In this document: positions 9,428-17,899 of the stretch, piece after piece
Numbering within the stretch: position 1 is the stretch's first letter
Layout: each line of letters starts with the position of its first letter
DNA from: Pseudoduganella lutea
GTDB lineage: Bacteria > Pseudomonadota > Gammaproteobacteria > Burkholderiales > Burkholderiaceae_D
Length of the DNA stretch: 64,000 bases
Assembly (NCBI RefSeq): GCF_004209755.1
Contig: NZ_CP035913.1
Coordinates: 5,270,001 to 5,334,000, forward strand
Direction of reading: 5' to 3'
Notes under the pieces: model-generated
What the model was told of the DNA's origin: nothing
Databases searched by the model: none
Seen by the model: the letters and a program-made list of their open reading frames with translations, nothing else
Made by a program: the position numbers and the translations under genes

Positions 9428-11069
9428 TCATTTCGACCGTATCGCGGCGGTGTCCCCGGCGTCCGCGCACCGCCCCGATGGCGGCATCAGCGGCACTATG
9501 ACGGTGAAGCTGCTGCCCTTGCCGGGGCCCGGGCTGTCCGCCGTGACGCTGCCGCCATGCAGTTCCGTCAGGCGCTTGACCAGCGACAGGCCGATACCAA
9601 GGCCGCCTTCGGTCCGGTCGGGCGTCAGCGCGGCCTGGGAGTAGGGGTCGAACACGCGGGCAAGCATGTCGCCGGCGATGCCGATGCCATTGTCGTCCAC
9701 CGTCACGGAGGCCCAGGCGCCGTGGGTTGCCAGGCGCACGGCGATGGTCCCGCCGGGGGGGCGTGTACTTGGCCGAATTGTTCAGCAGGTTCGACAGGAT
9801 CTGCACCAGCCGCTTGACGTCGCCGCAGATGTAGACCGGTTCCGGGGGCAGGTCGACCCGGCATGCGTGTTCCTTGCGTGCGATCAGCGGCTGCGCCTGT
9901 TCCAGCGCGCCGGCGACCGGCGTTCGCAGGTCGAGCATGTGCCGGTCGAGTGCGATGCGGCCGCTGCTCAGGCGCTCGATGTCGAGCAGGTCGTTGACGA
10001 TGTCGACCAGATTGCCCGCCTGCGCCGCGACGATGCCGCCGATCCGCTGCCGGTCTTCCATCGTTTGACCGCCTCCGTGGCGCAGCACCTCGGCTGCGGC
10101 GGTGATGGGGGCGAGGGGATTGCGCAACTCGTGGGCGAGGGTCGCCAGGAAGATGTCCTTCCTGTCCTGCTCGGCGCGCAGGTCGCGCAGGGCGCCCTGC
10201 AATTCGCGCTCGGCGTTGAAGCGGGCCACGTCGGCGGACGAGAGCCGCAGCGCGAAGCGCCACATGATCAGCAGGAACAGCACGATCATCGTCCACACGA
10301 ACAATGGCAGAGTCGTTTCCGTGTCATGCAAGCCATGGTCCGCAGCGATCACCGCGATCGTTCCCGCCGCGACGGGAACCACGAAGGCGGAAACGAGCAG
10401 GCGGCGCGAGATGGCGGCGCCCGGCAGGTTGCCCGTCACAGCCGCCATCAGGCCCCGGCGCGGATGGGCGAACAGGATGCCCAGCGCGAGCAGGATCGCC
10501 TGGGCCGTGGTCGGGATCGATGTGCCGCGGCCCGGCAGAAGCTGGAACAGCACGGTGTCACGGAACAGGTAGCCGCCGAGGTTCAGCACCGCCAGCATGC
10601 AGACCGCCAGGGCAATGCCCTGTGCCACCATGAGCCGTGTGCGCGTGGCCGACAGCAGCAGTGCGCTGCCCAGCAAGAAGAACATGAAGGCGGTCACCGG
10701 CGAAGGCAGGCTGGCGGGGAATTCATGGCCGCTTTGCGCGAGCCTGAACGGCCCGGGCGCGGCCCCGGCCACGTAGCAGATGCCGATCGCGACGCAAAGC
10801 GCGATCACGAGCGCTGGAAAGAAACGCGCCAGGCCAGTCCGCTTCGGCCAGCGCCAGTGCACCCACAATCCCGCGGCGGCCAGCAGCGCCAGTATCGTGG
10901 TGGCGGGCACCATCGCTGGCAGGCCCGATGCGATCGAAACAAGAATCCGCGCGCCGCTGATCCAGCCCGCCAGGTTCGCCAGGCCGATCAATGCGCAGAG
11001 CACCACCACGACGGGCGGCACGATCACGCGCGGCACGCCGGTCGCCCGCTCATCCTTGCGCTCATCCAT
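9428..11069 (-). pseudogene. Sensor histidine kinase, frameshifted in the ATPase domain
   Basis: A membrane histidine kinase. About eight hydrophobic segments (residues 15-270) are followed by a HisKA domain (LATLAHELRNPLAPI) and an HATPase domain whose N-box reads LSNLLNNSAKYTPP. At 9755-9761 a run of seven G (C on the coding strand) shifts the frame. The rest of the ATPase domain, DNGIGI and GGLGIGLSLVK, continues in the next frame down to 9428. Removing one base from the run restores a normal kinase ending. In the frame as given, translation instead runs to 9402 with a low-complexity tail and lacks the G1 and G2 boxes. The lesion may be a sequencing error. No cognate receiver gene is adjacent. 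Confidence 0.8.
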
Positions 11070-11212
11070 GCTTTACCCGTGGCGCGGCGCATTGCCGGCC
11101 ACGTGCTCCCCGATCAGCGTTCGTCATGCCAATGCCATGCCCTGCCAGGTCGAAACCGTCATGTTAGCGACGGCTGCCGGCACGTACTGTTCGCACGGCT
11201 ACATAGGGAACG

Positions 11213-11230
11213 AAAAGGCGGGCACCCGCC
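11213..11230 (-). terminator. Probable intrinsic terminator of the DUF4198 gene
   Basis: Read on the minus strand, a GC-rich hairpin (GGCGGG paired with CCCGCC, loop of 2-4 nt) is followed directly by TTTT. It lies 15 nt past the stop of the DUF4198 gene, as expected for a rho-independent terminator. Confidence 0.6.
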
Positions 11231-11245
11231 CGGCGTTAAAGCCGA

Positions 11246-11959
11246 TCAGTGCGCCGCTTCCGGCGCCATCACGGGCCCGGCCGGCAACGCGGCGATACCT
11301 TTCGGCTGGTTCACCGTCAGCGACGTGACATAGCTGGCCGACGCATACGCCTTGCCGGCACGCTCGCCGCCAGCCTTGTCCGTGTGCTTCGTCTCCAGCA
11401 CATAGGTGCCGCGCCACGGCAGGTCGAACTGCACCGCACCCTGGGCATCGGTCGTTGCTTCCTTTGCCCAGCCGCTCGGCACGGTGGCGTTCACGGCCAC
11501 CTTCGGCAGCGGCTGGCCCTTGTAGAACACCTTGAACTGGCCAGCTTTGCCGGTGGGAACGATATCCAGCGCCAGCTTGGGCTGCTGGGCCGCGAAGCTG
11601 GTCACCAGCCGGGCGGCGGGGATCCACACGTGCGTGCTGACAGTGCCATCCTTGGTGGTTTCCCACGACGGGTAATTGGCTTCCTCGGCCACGATCGATT
11701 CGCCGGCGGCCGGGGTGCCGGACAGCACGAAGCCCCTGGCGGTCTTCTCGGCGGCCAGTGCGCGCTCGCCCGAGGCGCCGATCAGCGTGGCGGTCGGGGC
11801 CACGAACTTGTCCAGCAGGCCGGGCGTGGTTTCCCGCTGGTTCAGGGCGAATTCGCCGAACTGCAGCTTGACGATCTTGCCATCCTGCTCGAGCCAGACA
11901 TGGTGGGCCTGGGCGGCCGGAGCGGCCAGGATGGCGAGGGAAAGCAGCAGTTTGTTCAT
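11246..11959 (-). CDS. DUF4198 periplasmic protein, metal-related
   Basis: A 237-residue exported protein with a clear signal peptide (MNKLLLSLAILAAPAAQA) and mature N-terminus HHVWLEQDG, the usual beginning of DUF4198 proteins. The family often sits with TonB-dependent receptors and metal-uptake genes and is thought to act in the periplasm. The C-terminal half (about residues 140-210) looks like a transthyretin/carboxypeptidase-like beta-sandwich (VAVNATVPSGWAKEATTD). A 17-nt Fur-type palindrome lies 39 nt upstream of the start, which suggests iron-responsive control. Its exact role is unknown. Confidence 0.82.
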   Translation of the reverse strand: MNKLLLSLAILAAPAAQAHHVWLEQDGKIVKLQFGEFALNQRETTPGLLDKFVAPTATLIGASGERALAAEKTARGFVLSGTPAAGESIVAEEANYPSWETTKDGTVSTHVWIPAARLVTSFAAQQPKLALDIVPTGKAGQFKVFYKGQPLPKVAVNATVPSGWAKEATTDAQGAVQFDLPWRGTYVLETKHTDKAGGERAGKAYASASYVTSLTVNQPKGIAALPAGPVMAPEAAH

Positions 11960-11998
11960 GGGTGAGGTTTGGCGGTTGATGATGAGCATTGCATTGTA

Positions 11999-12015
11999 AT
12001 GCGAATCATTCGCAT
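11999..12015 (-). promoter_or_regulatory. Fur-type operator before the DUF4198 gene
   Basis: ATGCGAATCATTCGCAT is a perfect 8+1+8 palindrome 39 nt upstream of the DUF4198 start. It fits the Fur-box pattern (AATGATAATCATT-like, with outward GCGAAT arms). Fur binding is inferred from similarity and from the metal-related neighbours; Zur is a less likely alternative. Confidence 0.6.
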
Positions 12016-12306
12016 CCGCAAACCAGGGAGCTTGTGTTTGCCGGCATAGGGGATGCCGTTGCCGGAAAATGTTTGCTGTGCAGGCAAAAACCGGGGTCAG
12101 TCCCCTCGTGACGCCAGCGGTGAACGACACTGCCGACACTTACCGGGGACAGACCCCTGCGACGCTGACGATGTTTGGTGTCGGACATTTTTTCCGGGAG
12201 CTTCATCCGGAAAATGTGTCGGACACCGGTTCTCCGCAGGAAATCGGCAACATCACGCATTGGTGTCTGTCACCGATTTTGATCTGCAGGCAAAACGGCG
12301 ATCGGG
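12016..12306. repeat. Intergenic REP-like cluster between DUF4198 and YeeE genes
   Basis: No gene is seen. GGGGTCAGTCCCC (12093-12105) and its inverse GGGGACAGACCCC (12145-12157) form one pair. A 51-nt GGTGTC-type inverted repeat at 12177-12227 follows and matches 1720-1770 with two differences. Bases 12228-12262 also resemble the reverse complement of about 1774-1808, so whole composite units appear in both orientations. Confidence 0.75.
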
Positions 12307-13524
12307 TCAGCAAGCGGTTGGCTTGACCCGTTCCACTTCGAGGCCGAACAGCGGGCGGAGCCGTGTGCCGACGACATTGCCCAGGAAGGCCACCACGAGC
12401 CACAGCCAGCCATGCAGGCTGCCGGAAACGATGCCGCTGAAATACGCGCCGATATTGCAGCCATAGGCCAGCCGCGCGCCGTAGCCGAGCAGCAGGCCGC
12501 CGACGATCGCCGCGACCAGCGAGCGCAGGGGGATGCGCCACACTGGCGCGTAGCGGCCGGCCAGCGCGGCGGCCAGCATCGCGCCGAGCACGATGCCGAT
12601 GTCCATCACCGACGTCACGTCCCGCCACACGGGCGCGGCCAGCGCGGCGGCGTTCTTGCCGGTGGACCAGTAGGTCCAGCTGCCGACGTCCACGCCGAGT
12701 AGCGCGGCGCCCTTGGCGCCCCACAACGCGAAGGCGGACGTCACGCCCCACGGCCGGCCGGACAGCGCCAGCGTGGCGAAATTGAGCAGCACCAGCGCGA
12801 CGGCTCCTGCGACCAGCGGCCAGGGGCCGTGCAGCCACGGCGATGTGTGCGCCGGTTGCGTGTGCGACGCAACGAGCTTGCCGTGGCGGCGCTTTTCAAC
12901 GACGACCGTGATGGCCGCGATCAGCGCGAAGACGAGCCAGTTCAATGCCAGCGCCGGCGCCAGGCCCAGCGCCTTGACGGCGGAAATCGGTTCGAGCTGG
13001 GGCATCGACGTCCAGAACGGCATGTGCGCCGTGCCGATCAGCGAGCCGGCGATGAAGGCGACGAGCGTGACGATCATTCGCGTGCTGCCGCCGCCCACCG
13101 TGTACAGCGTGCCGGACGCGCAGCCGCCGCCCAGCTGCATCCCGATGCCGAAAATGAAAGCGCCCACGATCACGGACGTACCGGCCGGTGACACGAGGCC
13201 GGTCACGGGATTGCCGAACAGGGACCCTGCCGCGAGGGCGGGGAAGAATAGCGCCACGCCGATGGCGAGCATCAGCATCTGCGCGCGCAGGCCGGCGCCG
13301 CGGCCATCGGCGATGAACACGCGCCAGGCGGACGTGAAACCGAATGCCGCGTGGTACAGCGACACGCCGAGCAGCGCGCCGACCACGTACAGCGCGGCCT
13401 GGTTCGGACCCACCGCCTGGGCGAGGAACCAGGCGCCGAGCACGATCAGGAAGAGGGCAGCGCCAAGCGGTTTCGGATTGATGGCCGCGCGGCGGGAAAG
13501 GGGCATGGAAGCTGAATGGGTCAT
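12307..13524 (-). CDS. YeeE/YedE family sulfur-compound transporter
   Basis: A 405-residue inner-membrane protein with about ten hydrophobic segments in two related halves. Each half carries a conserved Cys motif: GGGCASGTLYT (about residue 135) and YGCNIGAYFSGI (about residue 360). These are the hallmarks of YeeE/YedE (TsuA-like) proteins, which import thiosulfate; other family members are linked to selenium or sulfur trafficking. No TusA-like or rhodanese gene is adjacent, so the substrate is not confirmed by context. It is followed upstream by the MerC-like gene (102-nt gap), and the two may share a metal or sulfur theme. Confidence 0.9.
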   Translation of the reverse strand: MTHSASMPLSRRAAINPKPLGAALFLIVLGAWFLAQAVGPNQAALYVVGALLGVSLYHAAFGFTSAWRVFIADGRGAGLRAQMLMLAIGVALFFPALAAGSLFGNPVTGLVSPAGTSVIVGAFIFGIGMQLGGGCASGTLYTVGGGSTRMIVTLVAFIAGSLIGTAHMPFWTSMPQLEPISAVKALGLAPALALNWLVFALIAAITVVVEKRRHGKLVASHTQPAHTSPWLHGPWPLVAGAVALVLLNFATLALSGRPWGVTSAFALWGAKGAALLGVDVGSWTYWSTGKNAAALAAPVWRDVTSVMDIGIVLGAMLAAALAGRYAPVWRIPLRSLVAAIVGGLLLGYGARLAYGCNIGAYFSGIVSGSLHGWLWLVVAFLGNVVGTRLRPLFGLEVERVKPTAC

Positions 13525-13626
13525 GGTAAAGCCATTGGGAAATCACATAACCCGTTATTTTCGCTGCTTTTTTTGTTTCGTGCAGCCCACCGCCGGAAGA
13601 TGGAAATACCGGCAATGGCCGGAATG

Positions 13627-14025
13627 TCACTTCGAGAAGATGCGCACGTCCACGCAGCGGCGGCAGCAGATCCGGTTGCGCACGTGGGCACCGAACAGCA
13701 GCAGGGCGCCGGCGACGCTCACCGCCGCCTCCGCGCCGTGGCCATAGCGGGGTTCGACGACGAACATGGCAATGGCCAGGCAGGCCAGGCCCGCGCCGCC
13801 GAGCAGCGGCACGGCCAGGCGCCGGTGCGCCCGGTAGCCCGGCCCCAGCGACAGGACCGCCGCCCCCAGCGCGACCGCGAGCAGCACTTCGTGCGCGTGT
13901 TCGTCGCTGGCCCAGCTCATGGCGGGCAGCACGGCCAGCAGCACCGGCATGGCCAGGCAGTGGATCATGCAGAGGGTGGAGGCGAACAGGCCCGCGGCAT
14001 CGGCCGCGCCGGTCAGTTTGTTCAT
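13627..14025 (-). CDS. MerC-domain membrane protein
   Basis: A 132-residue protein with four hydrophobic segments and the MerC-type motif TLCMIHCLAMPVLLA (Cys and His near residues 18-23) in the first helix. MerC was first described as a mercury transporter. Chromosomal MerC-domain proteins beside TonB-dependent receptors are often tied to zinc or other metal homeostasis. A second Cys cluster (ICCRRC) lies near the C-terminus. AAGGA precedes the ATG. It starts 23 nt after the receptor gene ends, so both are likely on one transcript driven from the Fur-type site at 16182. Confidence 0.82.
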   Translation of the reverse strand: MNKLTGAADAAGLFASTLCMIHCLAMPVLLAVLPAMSWASDEHAHEVLLAVALGAAVLSLGPGYRAHRRLAVPLLGGAGLACLAIAMFVVEPRYGHGAEAAVSVAGALLLFGAHVRNRICCRRCVDVRIFSK

Positions 14026-14048
14026 GGCATTCCTTTCGTTGTCACGGG

Positions 14049-16145
14049 TCAGAAGAAGTAGCGCAGCGAGCCCTCGGCCTGCAGGCGCGGCACCGTCGAC
14101 ACCAGCAGGCCCGCGGCCGTGCCGTAGGCGATGTCGCTGGCGAACCTGTGCGGCTGCGCCACCAGCGACAGCGAAGCCTGCACTTTTCCGACGTCATAGC
14201 CGGACTTCAGCGTGTAGCGCACGTAGGTCGGCATGTCGCGCCGCATGGAGGGCGTGCCGGTGTAGTAGGGGTTCCCGGCCGTGACATACACGTCGCCATT
14301 CACCGTGAGCCTGCCGGGGCCGAGTGCACCGCGGTACTGCGCGCCGGCCTTCCACGTGTGTGCGGGCACGGACAGCAGCGCGCCCGCGCCCGGTGCGGGG
14401 TTGTCGATGCGGGCGCGCAGGATGCGACCGTAGCTGAGGTAGGCGCCGAGCGCGCGGCCCGGCTGCCAGTTCACGTCGAATTCGTAGCCACGGCGCGTGG
14501 TCCGGCCGGCGGGCAGGAACACGTCCGGCGCGGTGTTGACAATCTCGTCGTCATTGCCGATGTCATACACGGCGGCGCCCACGTTCCAGCCGGCGGCCGG
14601 GCGGGCGCGGATGCCCAGGTCACGCGAGCGTACCTTGCTCGGGTCGATGTCCGCATTGATCCGGCCGCCCGGCGCGCCCAGCGGGCCAAGGCTGCCGCTG
14701 GCGCTGATCTGTTCCGCGGCCGGCGAGCGGAAGCCCTGCGCCACGTTGGCGAACACGTCGAGTCCGGGCAGCGCGCTCCACGTCGCGCCGTACTTCGGCG
14801 TGAAGGCTCCGCCGCGGTAAGCAGTCGACGCGGCCGGCAGCTTGCGGTTGACCACGTCGTAGTCGAAACGGTCGTAGCGGGCGCCCGCGTGCAGTTTCAG
14901 CGCCGGCATCATGCGGTACTGGACCTGCGCGAACGCGCCATAGGTCAGCAGGTCGAGCTCCTGGTTGTTGACGTAGTTCGCGGTGGGCTGGCGGTCCCGG
15001 TACTGGCGGCGCAGCGCGTCGCCTTTGTCGCTGCGGGTCTCGGCGCCGACCGTCAGCACGGCCTTGTCGCCGAAGGTCCACGTGTTGCCCGCGCGGCCGC
15101 CATGGATCGTGCGGTCGTCGTAGCCGAAGGTGTGGAGCGTGGCGCTGTTGGCGATGGCGCGCCCCCGCCTGAAATCCTCGGCATACACGGTGGCGAACCA
15201 GCCGCCCGCGCCCGTCGGCTGGCGGTTGAAGACGAGCGTGCCGCGGTGGGCGTCGCCAAAGCCGGGCAGGCCGAACTGCGTGGCATGCGGGTCGAGTCCT
15301 GCTTCCAGCGCCGGCAACGACAGGTAGCCGGCGCCGGCGTAGTCCGACCGGTAATAGCTGGCGCGCACGCTGTAGATGCCGTCGCCGATCGTCGTCGACA
15401 GCTTCCAGAACAGGTTCGTGCGGTCGTTGCTCGCGCCGTGGCGGAACCCGTCGCTGCGATAGCGGTCCGCGACCAGCAGCGAGCGCACGGCGCCATGGTC
15501 GCTGGACAGCGTCAGCGAAGCGCGCCTGCCGCCGTAGCCGGCCAGCGTGATCGCCGCACTCGACGGCGTGGCGGCGCCGCCTTCGCGCGTGGCGATGGCG
15601 ATGGCGCCGGCGCGGTTCTGGTCGCCGAACAGCGCGGAGACTGGGCCCTTGATCACGTCGATGGTGTCGATCATGTCGGCCGTCATCCATTCCAGGAAAG
15701 CCGGGCCGTGGCCGGCACCGCCCTGGCTGGACGGAATGTTCTGCGGCACACCGTCGATGGTGATCGCGGTGTCGGCGCCGTGCGTGCCCTGCGTGGCGAA
15801 GCCGCGCATGCGAAAGCCGTTGCCCGTGTCGCCCTGGTCGATATTGTTGGCCACCACGCCGGGGATGCGCTGGAACACGTTCGAGATGTCGCGGCCGATG
15901 GCCAGCGTGGCGATGTCGTCGGCCGTGATCGTGTCGACTGTGGCGGGCAGCGCGCTGGCTGCGACTGAAGGTTCCATGCGGCTTTCGCCTTCCTTGCTGC
16001 CGCGGATTTCCACGACCTGGGGCACGTCCAGTGGCTCCTCCGCTGCGCATGCGATGCCGTGGAAGGCGCAGGCGATGAACACGGCGCGTGGCAGGGCGTG
16101 GGTGGGCAGGCGGGTGGAGATGGCGCGGCGCGGCAGGGGAAGCAA
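14049..16145 (-). CDS. TonB-dependent outer-membrane receptor, metal/siderophore type
   Basis: A 698-residue TonB-dependent receptor. It has a signal peptide, a plug domain (VDTITADDIATL, RIPGVVANNI, MRGFATQG, VIKGPVSALFGDQNRAGAI) and a beta-barrel ending in the aromatic C-terminus LRYFF. The start is a TTG at 16145 with GGAG 7 nt before it; the first downstream ATG would remove the signal peptide. A strong Fur-type box lies 37 nt upstream, so the ligand is probably a metal chelate such as a siderophore, although a zinc function fits the adjacent MerC-like gene equally well. It probably heads a transcript that includes the MerC-like gene. Confidence 0.92.
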   Translation of the reverse strand: MLPLPRRAISTRLPTHALPRAVFIACAFHGIACAAEEPLDVPQVVEIRGSKEGESRMEPSVAASALPATVDTITADDIATLAIGRDISNVFQRIPGVVANNIDQGDTGNGFRMRGFATQGTHGADTAITIDGVPQNIPSSQGGAGHGPAFLEWMTADMIDTIDVIKGPVSALFGDQNRAGAIAIATREGGAATPSSAAITLAGYGGRRASLTLSSDHGAVRSLLVADRYRSDGFRHGASNDRTNLFWKLSTTIGDGIYSVRASYYRSDYAGAGYLSLPALEAGLDPHATQFGLPGFGDAHRGTLVFNRQPTGAGGWFATVYAEDFRRGRAIANSATLHTFGYDDRTIHGGRAGNTWTFGDKAVLTVGAETRSDKGDALRRQYRDRQPTANYVNNQELDLLTYGAFAQVQYRMMPALKLHAGARYDRFDYDVVNRKLPAASTAYRGGAFTPKYGATWSALPGLDVFANVAQGFRSPAAEQISASGSLGPLGAPGGRINADIDPSKVRSRDLGIRARPAAGWNVGAAVYDIGNDDEIVNTAPDVFLPAGRTTRRGYEFDVNWQPGRALGAYLSYGRILRARIDNPAPGAGALLSVPAHTWKAGAQYRGALGPGRLTVNGDVYVTAGNPYYTGTPSMRRDMPTYVRYTLKSGYDVGKVQASLSLVAQPHRFASDIAYGTAAGLLVSTVPRLQAEGSLRYFF

Positions 16146-16181
16146 GATGGGACTCCGGAGGGTGGCAGGCCTGTACTATAC

Positions 16182-16201
16182 GATAATGAGAATGCATTAT
16201 C
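16182..16201 (-). promoter_or_regulatory. Fur/Zur-type box before the TonB receptor
   Basis: GATAATGAGAATGCATTATC is an inverted repeat very close to the classical Fur consensus GATAATGATAATCATTATC. It is placed where a repressor would cover the receptor promoter on the minus strand. Confidence 0.7.
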
Positions 16202-16230
16202 AAGTTAACGAAAAGGGTGTCCACCAATGC

Positions 16231-16256
16231 AAACGGCGACCCGGAGGCCGCCGTTT
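16231..16256. repeat. Inverted repeat AAACGGCG / CGCCGTTT
   Basis: Eight-base arms with a 10-nt loop, between the receptor promoter and the REP-like pair. It could be a weak terminator; the T tract on either strand is only three or four bases long. The arm sequence recurs inside the hairpin at 16374-16407. Confidence 0.4.
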
Positions 16257-16299
16257 TGTTCGTTCATCGTCTGGGTATGACTCGACGCTGGCCAAAACC

Positions 16300-16365
16300 G
16301 GGGTCAGTCCCCTTGATCAGGGGCAGCGACGCCGATCGTGCCACCGACTGGCGGGGACAGACCCC
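16300..16365. repeat. REP-like pair GGGGTCAGTCCCC / GGGGACAGACCCC
   Basis: Inverted palindromic units at 16300-16312 and 16353-16365. The whole interval matches, in reverse complement, the segment at about 31921-31977, including the GATCAAGGGG and GTCCCCGCCAGT stretches. This marks it as a dispersed composite repeat. Confidence 0.7.
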
Positions 16366-16373
16366 TGTAGTTC

Positions 16374-16407
16374 GGCCGCCGTTTGCAACATCATGCAAAC
16401 GGCGGCC
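16374..16407 (-). terminator. Strong hairpin after uppP, possible terminator
   Basis: A perfect 14-bp stem (GGCCGCCGTTTGCA and its complement) with a 6-nt loop, 17 nt past the uppP stop. There is no T tract, so it may act as a factor-dependent terminator or a 3'-end stabiliser. Confidence 0.45.
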
Positions 16408-16424
16408 AGAGGAGAATATGCCGG

Positions 16425-17267
16425 TCAGATCGGTGCGAGGCGGCCCGTGCCCAGCAATGCCAGCAGCACGATGCCGAGCACGATGCGGTAGATCACGAAC
16501 GGCATGAAGCCGCGGCTGCTGACGATCTTCAGGAAGCCGACGATCACGCCGTAGCCCACGAAGAATGCCACCACGGTCGCCAGCGCCGTCGGGCCGGGTG
16601 CCACCGGGCCGGCCACGCCCCACGTCTTGACCAGCTGGTAGCCGCCGGAGGCCATCACGGCCGGAATCGCCAGCAGGAAGGAGTAGCGCGCCGCCGCCTC
16701 GCGGGTATAGCCCATCAGCAGGCCGGCCGTGATCGTGCCGCCGGAGCGGGACACGCCGGGGATCAGCGCCATCGCCTGCGCGAAGCCGAACAGGATGCCA
16801 TCGCGCCACGTCATGTCGCCAAGAGTCAGTCGCTGCTTGCCGATGCGGTCGGCAACGCCCAGCAGCACGCCGAATGCGATCAGCATCGTCGCCGTCAGGT
16901 ACAGGTTGCGCAGGTAGGTTTCGATGGCATCCCGCAGCAGCAGGCCCAGGAATCCGATGGGGATCGAGCCGATGATGATCAGCCACCCCAGGCGCACGTC
17001 GGGATCCTTGCGGACGGTGGGGTCGGTGAGGCTGCGCAGCCAGGCGAGGGCGATGCGGGCGATGTCCTTGCGGAAGTAGAGCAGCACGGCGAGTTCGGTG
17101 CCGATCTGCGCGATGGCGGTGAAGGCGGCGCCCGGATCCGTGCCGGAAGGCAGGAACGGGCCGATGATGCGCAGGTGGGCGCTGGAGGAAATCGGGAGGA
17201 ATTCGGTCAAGCCCTGTATGAGTCCCAGAAATGCGGCTTCGAGCCATCCGATCGATGTTGCGGTCAT
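16425..17267 (-). CDS. uppP: Undecaprenyl-diphosphate phosphatase
   Basis: A 280-residue inner-membrane enzyme (UppP/BacA) that dephosphorylates undecaprenyl diphosphate on the periplasmic side to recycle the lipid carrier for peptidoglycan and polysaccharide synthesis. Both catalytic regions are intact: [20 protein letters not shown] near the N-terminus (Glu-rich motif) and [19 protein letters not shown] (PGxSRSGG motif) near residue 165. About eight membrane helices are visible. It lies 20 nt downstream of the ExoD-family gene and is probably the last gene of a three-gene envelope operon. Confidence 0.96.
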   Translation of the reverse strand: MTATSIGWLEAAFLGLIQGLTEFLPISSSAHLRIIGPFLPSGTDPGAAFTAIAQIGTELAVLLYFRKDIARIALAWLRSLTDPTVRKDPDVRLGWLIIIGSIPIGFLGLLLRDAIETYLRNLYLTATMLIAFGVLLGVADRIGKQRLTLGDMTWRDGILFGFAQAMALIPGVSRSGGTITAGLLMGYTREAAARYSFLLAIPAVMASGGYQLVKTWGVAGPVAPGPTALATVVAFFVGYGVIVGFLKIVSSRGFMPFVIYRIVLGIVLLALLGTGRLAPI

Positions 17268-17287
17268 GCGATGTTCATCCTGTCATG

Positions 17288-17899
17288 TCAAAAGTTCATC
17301 ATGATAAACAACATTGCCTTGATTGCAGCAAAAATAACACCGGAAACGAGCACGGCCGATACCGCGGCGGTCACAAGACCGGCCACGATCCACAATCCGT
17401 CGCGCTCCAGGATGCCCAGCGCCAGCATGCTGATGGCTGCCGCGGGCAGCATGTTGCCTAACGGAATCGGCAGCAGCACCACGATCGCCAGCAGCAGGCA
17501 GACCAGGCCGACGAGGTATTCCATCGGCGGCAGCGCCCAGGCGCTGCCGCGCGGGCGCAGCATGCGTTCGGCCCGCTGCAGCCACGGAATGATGCGGCCG
17601 ATCAGCGCCTGGAAATCGGTGCGCGCCATCGACCGCGTGGCGATGAATGCGGGCAGCCAGGGCTTGCGGGCGAACGCCAGCTGGGCTGCCAGGATCACCA
17701 GCGGCGCACCCAGGATCGCCGACGTGCCGGGCAGCGTCGGCAGCACGTTGGGGCAGGCGAACACGAACAGCAGGGCGGCCAGCGCCCGGTCGGCCAATGC
17801 CGTCAGCAGGTCGCCGATCGAGACGCGTTCGCGCGCGACGTCGTCGGCGAGCTGGCGCAGGATCTCGGACAGGGCCGGACCACCGGAATGCTTCGTCAT
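17288..17899 (-). CDS. ExoD-family exopolysaccharide-related membrane protein
   Basis: A 203-residue protein of the ExoD family. A soluble N-terminal stretch is followed by hydrophobic segments with the typical [20 protein letters not shown] and [20 protein letters not shown] motifs. ExoD was identified in rhizobia through exopolysaccharide and nodulation defects; the molecular function is unknown. Its start overlaps the stop of the upstream TerC/CBS gene by 4 nt (ATGA), and uppP follows 20 nt later. Linkage to UppP fits an envelope or polysaccharide role. Confidence 0.88.
   Translation of the reverse strand: MTKHSGGPALSEILRQLADDVARERVSIGDLLTALADRALAALLFVFACPNVLPTLPGTSAILGAPLVILAAQLAFARKPWLPAFIATRSMARTDFQALIGRIIPWLQRAERMLRPRGSAWALPPMEYLVGLVCLLLAIVVLLPIPLGNMLPAAAISMLALGILERDGLWIVAGLVTAAVSAVLVSGVIFAAIKAMLFIMMNF

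Noticed and set aside
9402-9430. The C-terminal tail of the sensor kinase as read in the unshifted frame
   Set aside because: After the G7 run this frame gives Arg/Pro-rich low complexity, while the neighbouring frame gives a standard HATPase ending, so the tail is not real protein.
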